Of a DNA stretch of 57,994 bases, positions 8,152 to 16,657 are shown piece after piece. A model generated the notes under the pieces. The model saw only the letters and a list, made by a program, of their open reading frames with translations. It ran no database searches and was not told where the DNA came from. The stretch is from Anaerovibrio lipolyticus DSM 3074. GTDB taxonomy: Bacteria > Bacillota > Negativicutes > Selenomonadales > Selenomonadaceae. The translations under genes and the position numbers were made by a program. The first letter of the stretch is position 1; each line of letters starts with the position of its first letter. Location of the stretch: positions 1 through 57,994 of the forward strand of contig NZ_FQYW01000020.1 of assembly GCF_900141865.1 (NCBI RefSeq), written 5' to 3'.

Positions 8152-9237
8152 GTGCAATTTTGTAACTTGGCTGCCCAGCAGCAAAAAATAAAAAAATCCT
8201 TGGATGAAAGAATTTCCAAGGTGTTGGCTCATGGTGCATATATTCTTGGTCCGGAGGTAACTGAACTTGAACAAAAACTGGCAGATTATGTGGGTGTAAA
8301 GCATTGTATTGCCTGTGCCAGTGGAACAGATGCATTGCTTATTGCTCTTATGGTTCTTGGTATTAAGTCAGGGGATGAGGTAATTACTACCGCCTTCACA
8401 TATGTTGCAACTGGTGAAGTAATTGCCCGTATTGGTGCAAAACCAGTATTTGTGGATATTGATGCCAAGACATATAACCTTGATCCATCTAAGATTGAGG
8501 CGGCAATAACTGATAAAACCAAGGCCATTATGCCGGTAAGTCTTTATGGTCAGTGTGCGGATATGGATGCTATCAATGCCATTGCCAATAAATATAATTT
8601 GCCAGTAGTGGAAGATGCGGCTCAGAGCTTTGGTGCAACCTATAAAGGGTGCAAATCCTGCGGTTTGTCCACCATTGGCTGCACCAGCTTCTTCCCAACA
8701 AAGCCGTTGGGATGTTATGGTGATGGCGGTGCTATCTTTACTAATGACGATGAACTGGCAGCCAAGCTGGTAATTCTCCATAAGCATGGCCAGGACAGAA
8801 AGTATCATCATATTTGCATGGGACTGAACAGCCGTCTTGACACCTTGCAGGCAGCCATTCTTTTGGCAAAGTTTGAAGTGTTTGAGGAAGAAGTGAAGCT
8901 TCGGGCTGAAATTGGAAGAAAATACACAGAAGCATTGAAAGAAATTGATGGTGTTGTTACACCATTCATTGAGGAACATAACACCAGCGTGTTTGCTCAG
9001 TACACCATTCAAGTGGAGAACAGGGAGGCAGTGCAGGCAAAATTAAAGGAAGCTGGTATTCCTACTGCTGTACATTATCCTATTCCGCTCAGCCAGCAGC
9101 CAATGTTTGACTACCTCGGTACCAGGGGCAGTGTGCCTATTGCCGAAGAGGCGGCTAAGCATGTAATGAGCTTACCTATGAGTGCTTATGTTAGTGATGA
9201 TGAGATAAGGTTGGTTGCTGACACTGTAACTATTTGA
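8152..9237 (+). CDS. wbpE: UDP-3-keto-GlcNAcA aminotransferase (WbpE/WlbC), DegT family
   Basis: This PLP-dependent sugar transaminase places an amino group at C3 of the WbpB product. At 361 residues it has normal length. FTYVATGEVIARIGAKPVFVD, VEDAAQSFGA and SFFPTKPLG (with the Schiff-base lysine in FPTKPLG) are classic DegT/DnrJ/EryC1 motifs. The start is GTG 8152, which has AGGAGG 6-7 bases upstream. The longer frame from 8113 reads through the repeat and is unlikely. It follows wbpD after the two palindromic repeats and ends overlapping the upstream region of the ABC transporter gene. Confidence 0.92.
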   Translation: MQFCNLAAQQQKIKKSLDERISKVLAHGAYILGPEVTELEQKLADYVGVKHCIACASGTDALLIALMVLGIKSGDEVITTAFTYVATGEVIARIGAKPVFVDIDAKTYNLDPSKIEAAITDKTKAIMPVSLYGQCADMDAINAIANKYNLPVVEDAAQSFGATYKGCKSCGLSTIGCTSFFPTKPLGCYGDGGAIFTNDDELAAKLVILHKHGQDRKYHHICMGLNSRLDTLQAAILLAKFEVFEEEVKLRAEIGRKYTEALKEIDGVVTPFIEEHNTSVFAQYTIQVENREAVQAKLKEAGIPTAVHYPIPLSQQPMFDYLGTRGSVPIAEEAAKHVMSLPMSAYVSDDEIRLVADTVTI

Positions 9238-9245
9238 GGCATAGT

Positions 9246-10988
9246 ATGAAGGACATTTTTTTATTTCTCTCTATTTTTACAAATAGACAAAAAAAATATT
9301 TTGTATTATTTTTAGGGATTATGCTTCTTGGCGCTGTTTTGGAATCTGTAGGAATAGCTGCTATATTACCATTAATCTCTTTGATGGGGCAACCAGATTT
9401 TCTTGTTGTAAATAGTTATGCTGCACTGGTAGCTGACAAACTTAATTTATCAACACATAAAGAATTTGTAATTGCTTGTGCGGTTCTGCTTATAGTTTTT
9501 TATGTAATAAAAAATGCTTTTATCACTTGGGAAATCTACATACAGAGAAAATTTACCATGAGAATGCAAACAATGTTTGCCCGAGAAATATTGTCAACAT
9601 ATTTAGCCAAATCATATATGTTTCATGTAAATCATAATACTGCCAAGTTATTAAGAGATGTTAATGGTGGAGCTAGCAGCATATGTAATAATATTTTGAT
9701 GTCGCTATTTTATTTGGGGTCAGAGATTATAACTGCAATAGCGATTTGGATAATGTTAATATATGTTGATGCGTTCACTGCTATAGTTGTTGCTTTTATA
9801 ATGGGAATGATTATTTTATCCATTATTCGTATTTTTAGGGGGGAAATAGTAAAACAGGGGGATATACAAAACATTGCCAATGTAGAATATTTGAAATGGA
9901 TAAATCAAGCTCTAGGTGGAATTAAGGAAACAAAAATTTTAGGTAAAGAACGTTATTTTTTAACAGAATTCATGTCATCATACACAAGTTATGCAAAAGC
10001 TAATCAAATATATTCTTTTCTGTCTGATGTACCACGAATAATAATAGAGATGGTGGTTGTTGTTGGTTTATTATTTTTAATAATCTTTAAGCTAACAATA
10101 GGTGACAATGCTAATGATATTATTCCCGTGCTGGGTGTTTTAGCTATGGCAGCATTTCGCTTGATGCCAAGTGCAAATAGAATAGTCAGCTTTTATAACG
10201 CCATAAAAAACCAAATGCCATTTTTTTATGAACTGTATGGTGTTTTATTGGAGATTAGAACTCGCTTAACAAATGATATTGAAGTTCTTCCTATACATAA
10301 CACAAAGAAAATATCTTTTAAACAAAATTTGCTTATTGATAACATTTCCTTCAGTTACGGTGAAGGTCAAGATTTGATATTAGAAGGTGTTACTTTTAAT
10401 ATTCCTAAAGGGAAATTTGTCGGGATTATTGGTCCTTCAGGAGCAGGAAAAACAACATTAGTTGATATTTTGTTGGGGTTATTGAAACCAACCACTGGAA
10501 GAATTCTTTGTGATGAAGAAGATATAATAGAAAATACTGGAGGCTGGCAGGCAAATTTGGCGTATGTTCCTCAAGAGATTTATTTAATTGATGGCTCTAT
10601 ACGTGAAAATGTAGCACTTGGTGAATCCGAGGATAAAATTGATGATGAGTTAATAAAAAAAGCCTTGTCTATGGCGGAATTGGATACTTATGTAAATACG
10701 TTGCCTGATGGATTAGACACATTTGTAGGTGAACGAGGAGTTAAATTGTCTGGTGGGCAACGTCAAAGAATTGGTATAGCAAGAGCTTTGTATCAAAAAC
10801 CAGAAGTGTTGATTCTTGATGAAGCAACCTCGGCATTGGATAACGAGACAGAAAAGGCCATTACTGAAACAATATTGAAATTTAAAGGAAAAATTACAAT
10901 AATTGCAATCGCACATCGTGTTTCAACATTAGAGGCGTGTGATTATAAGATAAAACTGGAAAACGGAAAAGCGGAAATTATTAATTAG
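9246..10988 (+). CDS. ABC transporter, fused permease-ATPase (PglK/MsbA-like flippase)
   Basis: This 580-residue half-transporter probably flips a lipid-linked oligosaccharide across the inner membrane. About six transmembrane helices lie in residues 15-330; the segment ESVGIAAILPLISL is typical of PglK-like glycan flippases. The nucleotide-binding domain follows with GPSGAGKTT (Walker A), LSGGQRQRIGIARALY (signature) and VLILDEATSALD (Walker B). ATG 9246 has GAGG (9235-9238) upstream. No Wzx-type flippase was seen in the window, so this is the best candidate exporter for the locus. Its coding is visibly more AT-rich than the wbp genes. Confidence 0.85.
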   Translation: MKDIFLFLSIFTNRQKKYFVLFLGIMLLGAVLESVGIAAILPLISLMGQPDFLVVNSYAALVADKLNLSTHKEFVIACAVLLIVFYVIKNAFITWEIYIQRKFTMRMQTMFAREILSTYLAKSYMFHVNHNTAKLLRDVNGGASSICNNILMSLFYLGSEIITAIAIWIMLIYVDAFTAIVVAFIMGMIILSIIRIFRGEIVKQGDIQNIANVEYLKWINQALGGIKETKILGKERYFLTEFMSSYTSYAKANQIYSFLSDVPRIIIEMVVVVGLLFLIIFKLTIGDNANDIIPVLGVLAMAAFRLMPSANRIVSFYNAIKNQMPFFYELYGVLLEIRTRLTNDIEVLPIHNTKKISFKQNLLIDNISFSYGEGQDLILEGVTFNIPKGKFVGIIGPSGAGKTTLVDILLGLLKPTTGRILCDEEDIIENTGGWQANLAYVPQEIYLIDGSIRENVALGESEDKIDDELIKKALSMAELDTYVNTLPDGLDTFVGERGVKLSGGQRQRIGIARALYQKPEVLILDEATSALDNETEKAITETILKFKGKITIIAIAHRVSTLEACDYKIKLENGKAEIIN

Positions 10989-11008
10989 TAAAATATGGAG
11001 TGACAATG

Positions 11009-12004
11009 ATGTTTACTGACAAAACAATTTTAGTTACAGGAGGTACAGGTTCCTTTGGCAACACCTTTGTACCTATGACCTTAAAAAAATACAATCCAAA
11101 GAAATTGATTATTTATTCTCGTGATGAGATGAAGCAGTGGAATATGGCCAAGAAATTCCAAGGGGATGAAAGGGTAAGATTTTTTATTGGCGATGTGCGG
11201 GATAAGGACAGACTTTACCGGGCCATGAGCGGGGTTGATTATGTTGTTCATGCCGCTGCCACTAAGATTGTACCAACAGCGGAATACAATCCATTTGAAT
11301 GCATAAAGACCAATGTAAATGGTGCCATGAACATCATTGATGTCTGTATAGATTCAGATGTTAAACGTGTAGTTGCTCTTTCCACGGATAAAGCCAGTTC
11401 ACCGGTGAATTTATATGGTGCTACTAAGCTTTGCTCTGATAAGGTGTTTATTGCGGGAAATTCCTATTCTGGAGGGAAAACCAAATTTGCAGTTGTAAGA
11501 TACGGCAATGTAATGGGCTCCCGTGGCTCTGTTATTCCTTATTTTATGGAAATTGCCAAGAAAGGAAAGCTTACAATAACAGATAAGCGTATGACGAGAT
11601 TTATGATTTCCCTTGAACAGGGCGTAGAACTGGTTTGGCATGCTTTCGAGGATATGGAAGGCGGCGAAATATACGTTAAGAAGATTCCGTCCATGAATAT
11701 CTGTGATATTGCCGCTGCTGTAGATGATAAGGCAGAGCAGGTGGAGATTGGTATTCGCCCTGGCGAAAAACTCCATGAGCAGATGATTGGCGTTGAGGAT
11801 GCCCATTTCACCTATGAGTATCCTCAACATTTCAAGATTTTGCCGCAGATTTGTGATTGGGGTAAACCCGAGAATATGATAAAGGGCGGTATTCAAGTGC
11901 CAGAGGGATTCAGCTATACTTCCGACAATAACAAGGAATGGATGACCATTCCGCAGTTGCAGGAGTGGATTAAAGATAATGTGGGGAAAATTGGCAATAT
12001 ATAG
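11009..12004 (+). CDS. pseB: UDP-GlcNAc 4,6-dehydratase, inverting (PseB)
   Basis: It converts UDP-GlcNAc to the UDP-4-keto-L-IdoNAc-type intermediate, the committed step of pseudaminic acid synthesis. The 331-residue soluble SDR has GGTGSFGNTF near the N-terminus, IYSRDEMKQW, and STDKASSPVNLYGATK with the Tyr-x-x-x-Lys pair, all characteristic of PseB. I start at ATG 11009 (MFTDKTILVTGG), 8 bases after TGGAG; ATG 11006 is equally possible. No pseC homologue follows. A HemL-like aminotransferase is in its place, so the product may differ from canonical pseudaminate. Confidence 0.9.
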   Translation: MFTDKTILVTGGTGSFGNTFVPMTLKKYNPKKLIIYSRDEMKQWNMAKKFQGDERVRFFIGDVRDKDRLYRAMSGVDYVVHAAATKIVPTAEYNPFECIKTNVNGAMNIIDVCIDSDVKRVVALSTDKASSPVNLYGATKLCSDKVFIAGNSYSGGKTKFAVVRYGNVMGSRGSVIPYFMEIAKKGKLTITDKRMTRFMISLEQGVELVWHAFEDMEGGEIYVKKIPSMNICDIAAAVDDKAEQVEIGIRPGEKLHEQMIGVEDAHFTYEYPQHFKILPQICDWGKPENMIKGGIQVPEGFSYTSDNNKEWMTIPQLQEWIKDNVGKIGNI

Positions 12005-12070
12005 GTAGTGTTAGAATTAAATTGAGCATGAGCGTCTTATTAGAGTATGTTATTATTTGAGGGAGAATCC

Positions 12071-12850
12071 ATGAAATATTTAGTGATGATTCAAGCACGT
12101 TGTGGATCAAGTAGGTTGCCAAACAAAGTGTTGAAGGAGATTTGTGGGAAAACACTTTTACAACACATGATAGAACGTGTACAAAAAAGCAAAATAATTG
12201 ATGAAGTTGTTGTAGTTACGTCTATCGAAAAAAACAACTTACCTATAATTAAGCTATGTTCTGAGCTTGGTGTTAGGGTAGGGGTCGGCTCCGAAGAAGA
12301 TGTACTGGATAGATACTACCAGACAGCTAAACTTCTGCGTCCGGAGTATGTAATTCGATTAACGGCGGATTGTCCTTGTTTTGATGCTGGTTTATTGGAT
12401 GAGGCACTTTATCAGTTGAATGATGGAACAGACTATATGGGGATGTTGAGCCAATCCTTTGCAGATGGGCTTGATATTCAGATTATATCATTTAAAGCAC
12501 TGGAGAAATCTTGGAAAGAGGCAAACCACTCTTTTGAGCGAGAACATGTCACTCAGTATGCAATTAGACATCCAGAAATATTTAAATTGCAGGATTTTGT
12601 TTCTCCTATTGGTTATTTTGGTGACCATAGGTGGACAGTAGACGAGCCAGAAGATTTTATGCTTGTTGAACACATTTATAACTATTTCATAAATGAAAGA
12701 AAAAATGATAATTTTACTTACAAGGATATTATAGAATATTTGGATAATCATCCAGATATAAAAATGTTGAATAGTCAGTTTAATAGGGATGAAGGATTAG
12801 CTAAATCGATAAGAGAGGACCGAATAGTTTCAATACCTAGTAGTATATGA
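12071..12850 (+). CDS. SpsF-like acylneuraminate cytidylyltransferase family protein
   Basis: This 259-residue nucleotidyltransferase probably activates a nonulosonic acid or related sugar as the CMP form. The N-terminus MKYLVMIQARCGSSRLPNKVL is the SpsF-type pyrophosphorylase signature. LTADCPCFDAGLLD and DHRWTVDEPEDF are the other conserved blocks. GAGGGAGAATCC precedes ATG 12071; an in-frame TTG at 12047 lacks support. It lies between pseB and a HemL-like aminotransferase with short gaps. SpsF proteins are usually assigned the PseF role by context, but the substrate here is not proven. Confidence 0.8.
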   Translation: MKYLVMIQARCGSSRLPNKVLKEICGKTLLQHMIERVQKSKIIDEVVVVTSIEKNNLPIIKLCSELGVRVGVGSEEDVLDRYYQTAKLLRPEYVIRLTADCPCFDAGLLDEALYQLNDGTDYMGMLSQSFADGLDIQIISFKALEKSWKEANHSFEREHVTQYAIRHPEIFKLQDFVSPIGYFGDHRWTVDEPEDFMLVEHIYNYFINERKNDNFTYKDIIEYLDNHPDIKMLNSQFNRDEGLAKSIREDRIVSIPSSI

Positions 12851-12864
12851 AAGGATAATACAAT

Positions 12865-14196
12865 ATGAGCATTTCAAAAGATGGTAAAGGACAGATTTTG
12901 TACAGAAAGGCAAAACGGATTATCCCTGGCGGAACGCAGCTTCTAAGTAAACGACCGGAAATGTTCCTGCCAGAATTGTGGCCAGCGTATTATTCGCGGG
13001 CTAAGGGGTGCAAAATTTGGGATCTTGATGGAAATGAATATATAGACGTTAGTTATATGGGAATAGGTTCTAATGTTTTAGGTTATGCGAATGATGAAGT
13101 CGATGCAGCTGCCAAGGAGGCAATTAATAGTGGCGGAATGTGTACTTTAAATGCACCAGAAGAGGTTTATTTAGCCGAAAAACTTATTGACTTGCACCCT
13201 TGGGCTGGGGGAGTTCGATACGCTAAAGCTGGCGGTGAGGCTATGGCACTAGCATCTAGAATAGCTAGAGCACATACCAATAAGGATATTATTTTGTTTT
13301 GTGGATATCATGGTTGGCATGATTGGTATTTGTCTGCTAACTTAGCAAATAAAAATGCCCTTGATGATTTGCATATTCCAGGGCTTGAACCATTGGGGGT
13401 TCCTAAGGGGCTTGCAGGAACTAATTTACCATTTCATTATAACAACATTGACGAATTTTATGCTTTGATGGATAAACATAAAGATAACATTGCTGCTGTG
13501 GTAATAGAACCAATTCGTAATGATTATCCAGAAGACGATTTCTTGAAAAAAATTAGGACGTCTACGGAAAAGAGTGGAGTTGTGTTGATATTTGATGAAG
13601 TGTCTGCTGGCTTTAGACTTTGTGCTGGTGGTAGCCATAGAGTTTTGGGAGTTGATCCTGATATCGCTGTTTTTGCCAAGGGGATGACGAACGGTTATCC
13701 CTTAACAGCAGTTGTGGGTAAGAGTGATGTAATGGATGCTGCTCAAGAAACATTTATTAGTAGTACATTTTATACGGAACGAGTCGCTTTTGCGGCTACC
13801 CTAAAAAGTATTGAAGTTTATGAACGGGAACGTGTTTGGGAAAAACAGAGTGAATACGGGAAAATTATTCAAAAAGGATGGAAGGATCTAGCCAACACTG
13901 CCGGATTGAAAATAGATGTTGGAGGAATTTTGCCAATGAGCCATTTTTCTATTATTGGTAATGAAAATCCATTGATCTACAAAACATTTGTTACGCAAGA
14001 AATGCTCAAACGGGGATATATTGCATCAAATTCTTTTTATACTTCGAATGCTCACAGTGCGGAAATTATAAATCAGTACCTGAAGCATTTGGGAGATGTG
14101 TTTAAAAGAATTGCGGAATTGAATGGTTCGGGGATAACAGTAGAAAGTCAGCTTGAATATGGCGTTTGTCAGTCTGGCTTTGGAAGATTGAATTAA
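12865..14196 (+). CDS. HemL-like class III aminotransferase (sugar-pathway paralogue)
   Basis: This 443-residue protein resembles glutamate-1-semialdehyde 2,1-aminomutase (KAKRIIPGGTQLLSKRPEMF, LFCGYHGWHDW, LIFDEVSAGFR). The PLP lysine is expected in FAKGMTNGYP. True HemL lies with haem genes; here the gene sits between a cytidylyltransferase and a NeuB-like synthase, so a role in aminosugar or modified-nonulosonate synthesis is inferred. It might supply the transamination that PseC normally performs, although PseC is a DegT-type enzyme. The substrate is unknown. Confidence 0.78.
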   Translation: MSISKDGKGQILYRKAKRIIPGGTQLLSKRPEMFLPELWPAYYSRAKGCKIWDLDGNEYIDVSYMGIGSNVLGYANDEVDAAAKEAINSGGMCTLNAPEEVYLAEKLIDLHPWAGGVRYAKAGGEAMALASRIARAHTNKDIILFCGYHGWHDWYLSANLANKNALDDLHIPGLEPLGVPKGLAGTNLPFHYNNIDEFYALMDKHKDNIAAVVIEPIRNDYPEDDFLKKIRTSTEKSGVVLIFDEVSAGFRLCAGGSHRVLGVDPDIAVFAKGMTNGYPLTAVVGKSDVMDAAQETFISSTFYTERVAFAATLKSIEVYERERVWEKQSEYGKIIQKGWKDLANTAGLKIDVGGILPMSHFSIIGNENPLIYKTFVTQEMLKRGYIASNSFYTSNAHSAEIINQYLKHLGDVFKRIAELNGSGITVESQLEYGVCQSGFGRLN

Positions 14197-14248
14197 GTTC
14201 GATATATGGTAGTATTAGCAAGTTGTTCACATGGGAGGGGGATTGCAA

Positions 14249-15310
14249 ATGTCGTTCTTTAATAAAAAAATTAAAATAGGAAGTTCTACTATTGGTATCG
14301 ATTATCCCACATATTTTATTGCTGAAATAGGTGGCAATTTTGATGGTAGCATAGATAAGGCAAAAAGATTAATCGATGCTGCTAAGGAAGCAGGTGCTGA
14401 CTGTGCGAAATTCCAGACCTTTACAGCGGAAACTATTGTTTCCGAGGGCGGATTCTCCAAAATGACTCTCCATGGAGTACATGGCTCATGGGGACGGACT
14501 GTTTCTGAGGTTTTCAAAGATGTCGAATTTCCTGTGGAATGGCATCAGGAAATAGCTGATTATTGTAAAAATATTGGTATTGATTTTTCTACATCCCCAT
14601 ATTTCAAAGAGGCAGTGGATCTTTGTGCTGATATGAAGGTGCCATTCATCAAGATCGGTTCTGGTGAGATAACATGGCTGGAGATGATTGAGTACACGGC
14701 CCGCAAGGGAATCCCAATTATGTTGGCAACTGGTGACGCAACGATGTCTGAGATAGACGAGGCAGTGCGTACAATAAAAAAGACGGGAAATAAGGATTTG
14801 GTTTTGATGCAATGCATTACAAATTATCCGTCGAAGATTGACAGTGCAAATGTTAATGTTTTGAAAACTTATCAGAGCGCATTTGATTGCTTAATCGGCT
14901 ACTCAGATCATTCTCCTGGGCATGTTGTGACATTGGCGTCTGTCGTTTTGGGGGCTAGAGTAATTGAAAAACATTTTACCTTAAATAAAAAGGATAAAGG
15001 GCCTGATCATCCACATTCTATGGAGCCTGATGAGTTTAAGTTTATGGTTGATTCCATTCGGGAAGTGGAAAGGGCCATGGGCAGTACCTGTAAAGAAGTG
15101 GTTGAAGAAGAGGCCGAGACAGTTTATGTTCAACGTCGTTGCCTTTATGCTAAAAATGATATAAAAAAGGGCCAAAAAATTAAGGCAGAAGATTTGGAGG
15201 TTTTGCGTCCAGCTTTGGGTATTCCGCCTAAGTATAAAAATGTAGTTGTTGGAAAAATTGCCAATAAGGATATTCCAGCTCGTGATCCTATTTTTTGGGA
15301 AGATATTTGA
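14249..15310 (+). CDS. NeuB-family nonulosonic acid synthase
   Basis: The enzyme condenses phosphoenolpyruvate with a hexosamine-type sugar to give a nine-carbon acid. The N-terminal barrel shows YFIAEIGGNFDGS, DCAKFQTF, IKIGSGEITW and LIGYSDHSPGH. EKHFTLNKKDKGPDHPHSMEP is the usual metal/substrate region. The C-terminal antifreeze-like SAF domain covers roughly residues 285-353. ATG 14249 follows GGGAGGGGG. It is distinct from the LegI synthase at 26261, so the locus has two NeuB paralogues, and by position this one belongs with pseB (a PseI-like role). Confidence 0.87.
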   Translation: MSFFNKKIKIGSSTIGIDYPTYFIAEIGGNFDGSIDKAKRLIDAAKEAGADCAKFQTFTAETIVSEGGFSKMTLHGVHGSWGRTVSEVFKDVEFPVEWHQEIADYCKNIGIDFSTSPYFKEAVDLCADMKVPFIKIGSGEITWLEMIEYTARKGIPIMLATGDATMSEIDEAVRTIKKTGNKDLVLMQCITNYPSKIDSANVNVLKTYQSAFDCLIGYSDHSPGHVVTLASVVLGARVIEKHFTLNKKDKGPDHPHSMEPDEFKFMVDSIREVERAMGSTCKEVVEEEAETVYVQRRCLYAKNDIKKGQKIKAEDLEVLRPALGIPPKYKNVVVGKIANKDIPARDPIFWEDI

Positions 15311-15321
15311 TTGATGAAGAT

Positions 15322-15388
15322 GATGGATAGAAATCTGATGGATAAATGACCTTAATATGGTCGTTAGGTGATGTCTATCCATCTTTTT
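15322..15388 (+). promoter_or_regulatory. Terminator/attenuator-like structure with alternative stems
   Basis: GATGGATAG (15322-15330) and a second copy GATGGATA (15337-15344) can each pair with CTATCCATC (15375-15383), which is followed by TTTTT. A smaller GACC/GGTC hairpin lies between them. The two competing left arms would allow two folds between the NeuB-like gene and the DUF218 gene. Only the pairing is seen; regulation is inferred. Confidence 0.45.
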
Positions 15389-15400
15389 GTGGAGAAAACT

Positions 15401-16000
15401 ATGATAACTGATAGAGAGAAAATAATTGCCATTGTAGATAATGATTGCTTTTCCAAGTCTGATGCTGCAATTTTATTGGAAGGCGACGGTTTTTTTCGTG
15501 TTAATAAGGCCGCTGAACTATATAGAAATGGTTTGGTTTCCAAAATTGTGTTTAGCGGCAATGTGGTTGACAGAGATTATGGAAGTTATCCATTTGAGGA
15601 AAATAAACCACTGTTATTACAAAGTGGTGTTAGGGAAAGTGATTTGATTCACGAGGATAAATCAACCCACACAAGGCAGCAAGCTGTTGAAGTTATCGGT
15701 TTGGCTGAAAAAATGGGATGGAAGAAACTTGCACTAGTTGCTTCAAGTGAGCACCAATATAGGGCATATTTGACATTTTTACGTGAAATAATAGACAAAA
15801 AAAGTGATATAATTTTATATAACACACCAGCAAGACAATTAAACTGGTTTCAAGATGTTGGTTGGGGAATGCGTATAGACCGTCTGGTGGGAGAGTTTGA
15901 CCGGATAGAGAAATACACAGAGCTGGGACATTTGGCAACAGCTGATGAAGTAATTCAATATCAAAAATGGAAGGAAGCTTTAATGAATGAATCATATTAG
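15401..16000 (+). CDS. DUF218 (YdcF/SanA/ElyC-like) protein
   Basis: This 199-residue protein has the DUF218 layout: DAAILLEGDGFFRVNKAAELYRNG, then IVFSGNVVDR, then KSTHTRQQAVEV and LALVASSEHQYRA. No membrane segment is obvious, unlike ElyC or SanA. Members are common in glycan loci but mostly uncharacterised. ATG 15401 is preceded by GGAGA. The last 14 bases overlap the next gene, implying co-expression. Confidence 0.75.
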   Translation: MITDREKIIAIVDNDCFSKSDAAILLEGDGFFRVNKAAELYRNGLVSKIVFSGNVVDRDYGSYPFEENKPLLLQSGVRESDLIHEDKSTHTRQQAVEVIGLAEKMGWKKLALVASSEHQYRAYLTFLREIIDKKSDIILYNTPARQLNWFQDVGWGMRIDRLVGEFDRIEKYTELGHLATADEVIQYQKWKEALMNESY

Positions 16001-16604
16001 TGTAAGTGATGCAAAAGGCATAATGGGGAAGAACATGATTGGTCCTGAGGAAATTGACAAGCTGACGGATATGAAATTACTTTTAGGTGAGCTTTTGCCA
16101 GAAATACAATACTCAAGGGATGAGCTCGAAAAAAAGAAGGAAGATTATATACTTATTCTTGGTATTGGAAGCTTTAATGATGGAAGTCCTGTTACAATAC
16201 GGAATATGAAAAAAATAGTGGGGATGAATCCTGAGTTATCTGAACCTTGCTTTTATAATCAGGATTGGTATAATAAAGAGGACTTTATTGACATTCCTAT
16301 GAGAGATGGATGGTTCCTTATAAGAAAAGAAATTTATGAAGAGAGTAGGGCCATACAACCTTTGGAATTGAAAGAAAAATATAATTTTCCTTCTGCTATA
16401 AGTTGCACCTATGCCTTTTTTATGGCGTGGTATATCTTAGGTATTAAGCTTTGGTATCATGATTTTGTATGGTGTAGTGATACAGACCATAATGGAGATA
16501 GAATATATGTAGGTAAGTATCACGATGTAGATGGTGTCAATAAGAATGGGTTTAGTATTCATAGACATCTTGCATTGAGACCATGTTATGGTTGTATTGA
16601 CTGA
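15987..16604 (+). CDS. Orphan protein of unknown function in the nonulosonate-like cassette
   Basis: I do not recognise this 205-residue protein. It is acidic and soluble-looking, with aromatic-rich segments (CFYNQDWYNKEDF, AFFMAWYILGIKLWYHDFVWCSDTDHNGDR) and no clear signal peptide or known catalytic motif. It overlaps the DUF218 gene by 14 bases and precedes the DUF4910 gene, so it is probably part of the same modification cassette. The hydrophobic stretch FFMAWYILGIKLWY is too aromatic for a confident membrane call. Confidence 0.7.
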   Translation: MNHISVSDAKGIMGKNMIGPEEIDKLTDMKLLLGELLPEIQYSRDELEKKKEDYILILGIGSFNDGSPVTIRNMKKIVGMNPELSEPCFYNQDWYNKEDFIDIPMRDGWFLIRKEIYEESRAIQPLELKEKYNFPSAISCTYAFFMAWYILGIKLWYHDFVWCSDTDHNGDRIYVGKYHDVDGVNKNGFSIHRHLALRPCYGCID

Positions 16605-16657
16605 TAAAATAGGCCGTATGTGTATTTTTGTGTTTATATTGAAAATGGACTCTAGGG

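Noticed and set aside
12865-14196. Haem biosynthesis hemL
   Set aside because: No other haem genes are near and the gene lies inside a nonulosonate-type cassette, so a sugar-pathway paralogue is more likely.
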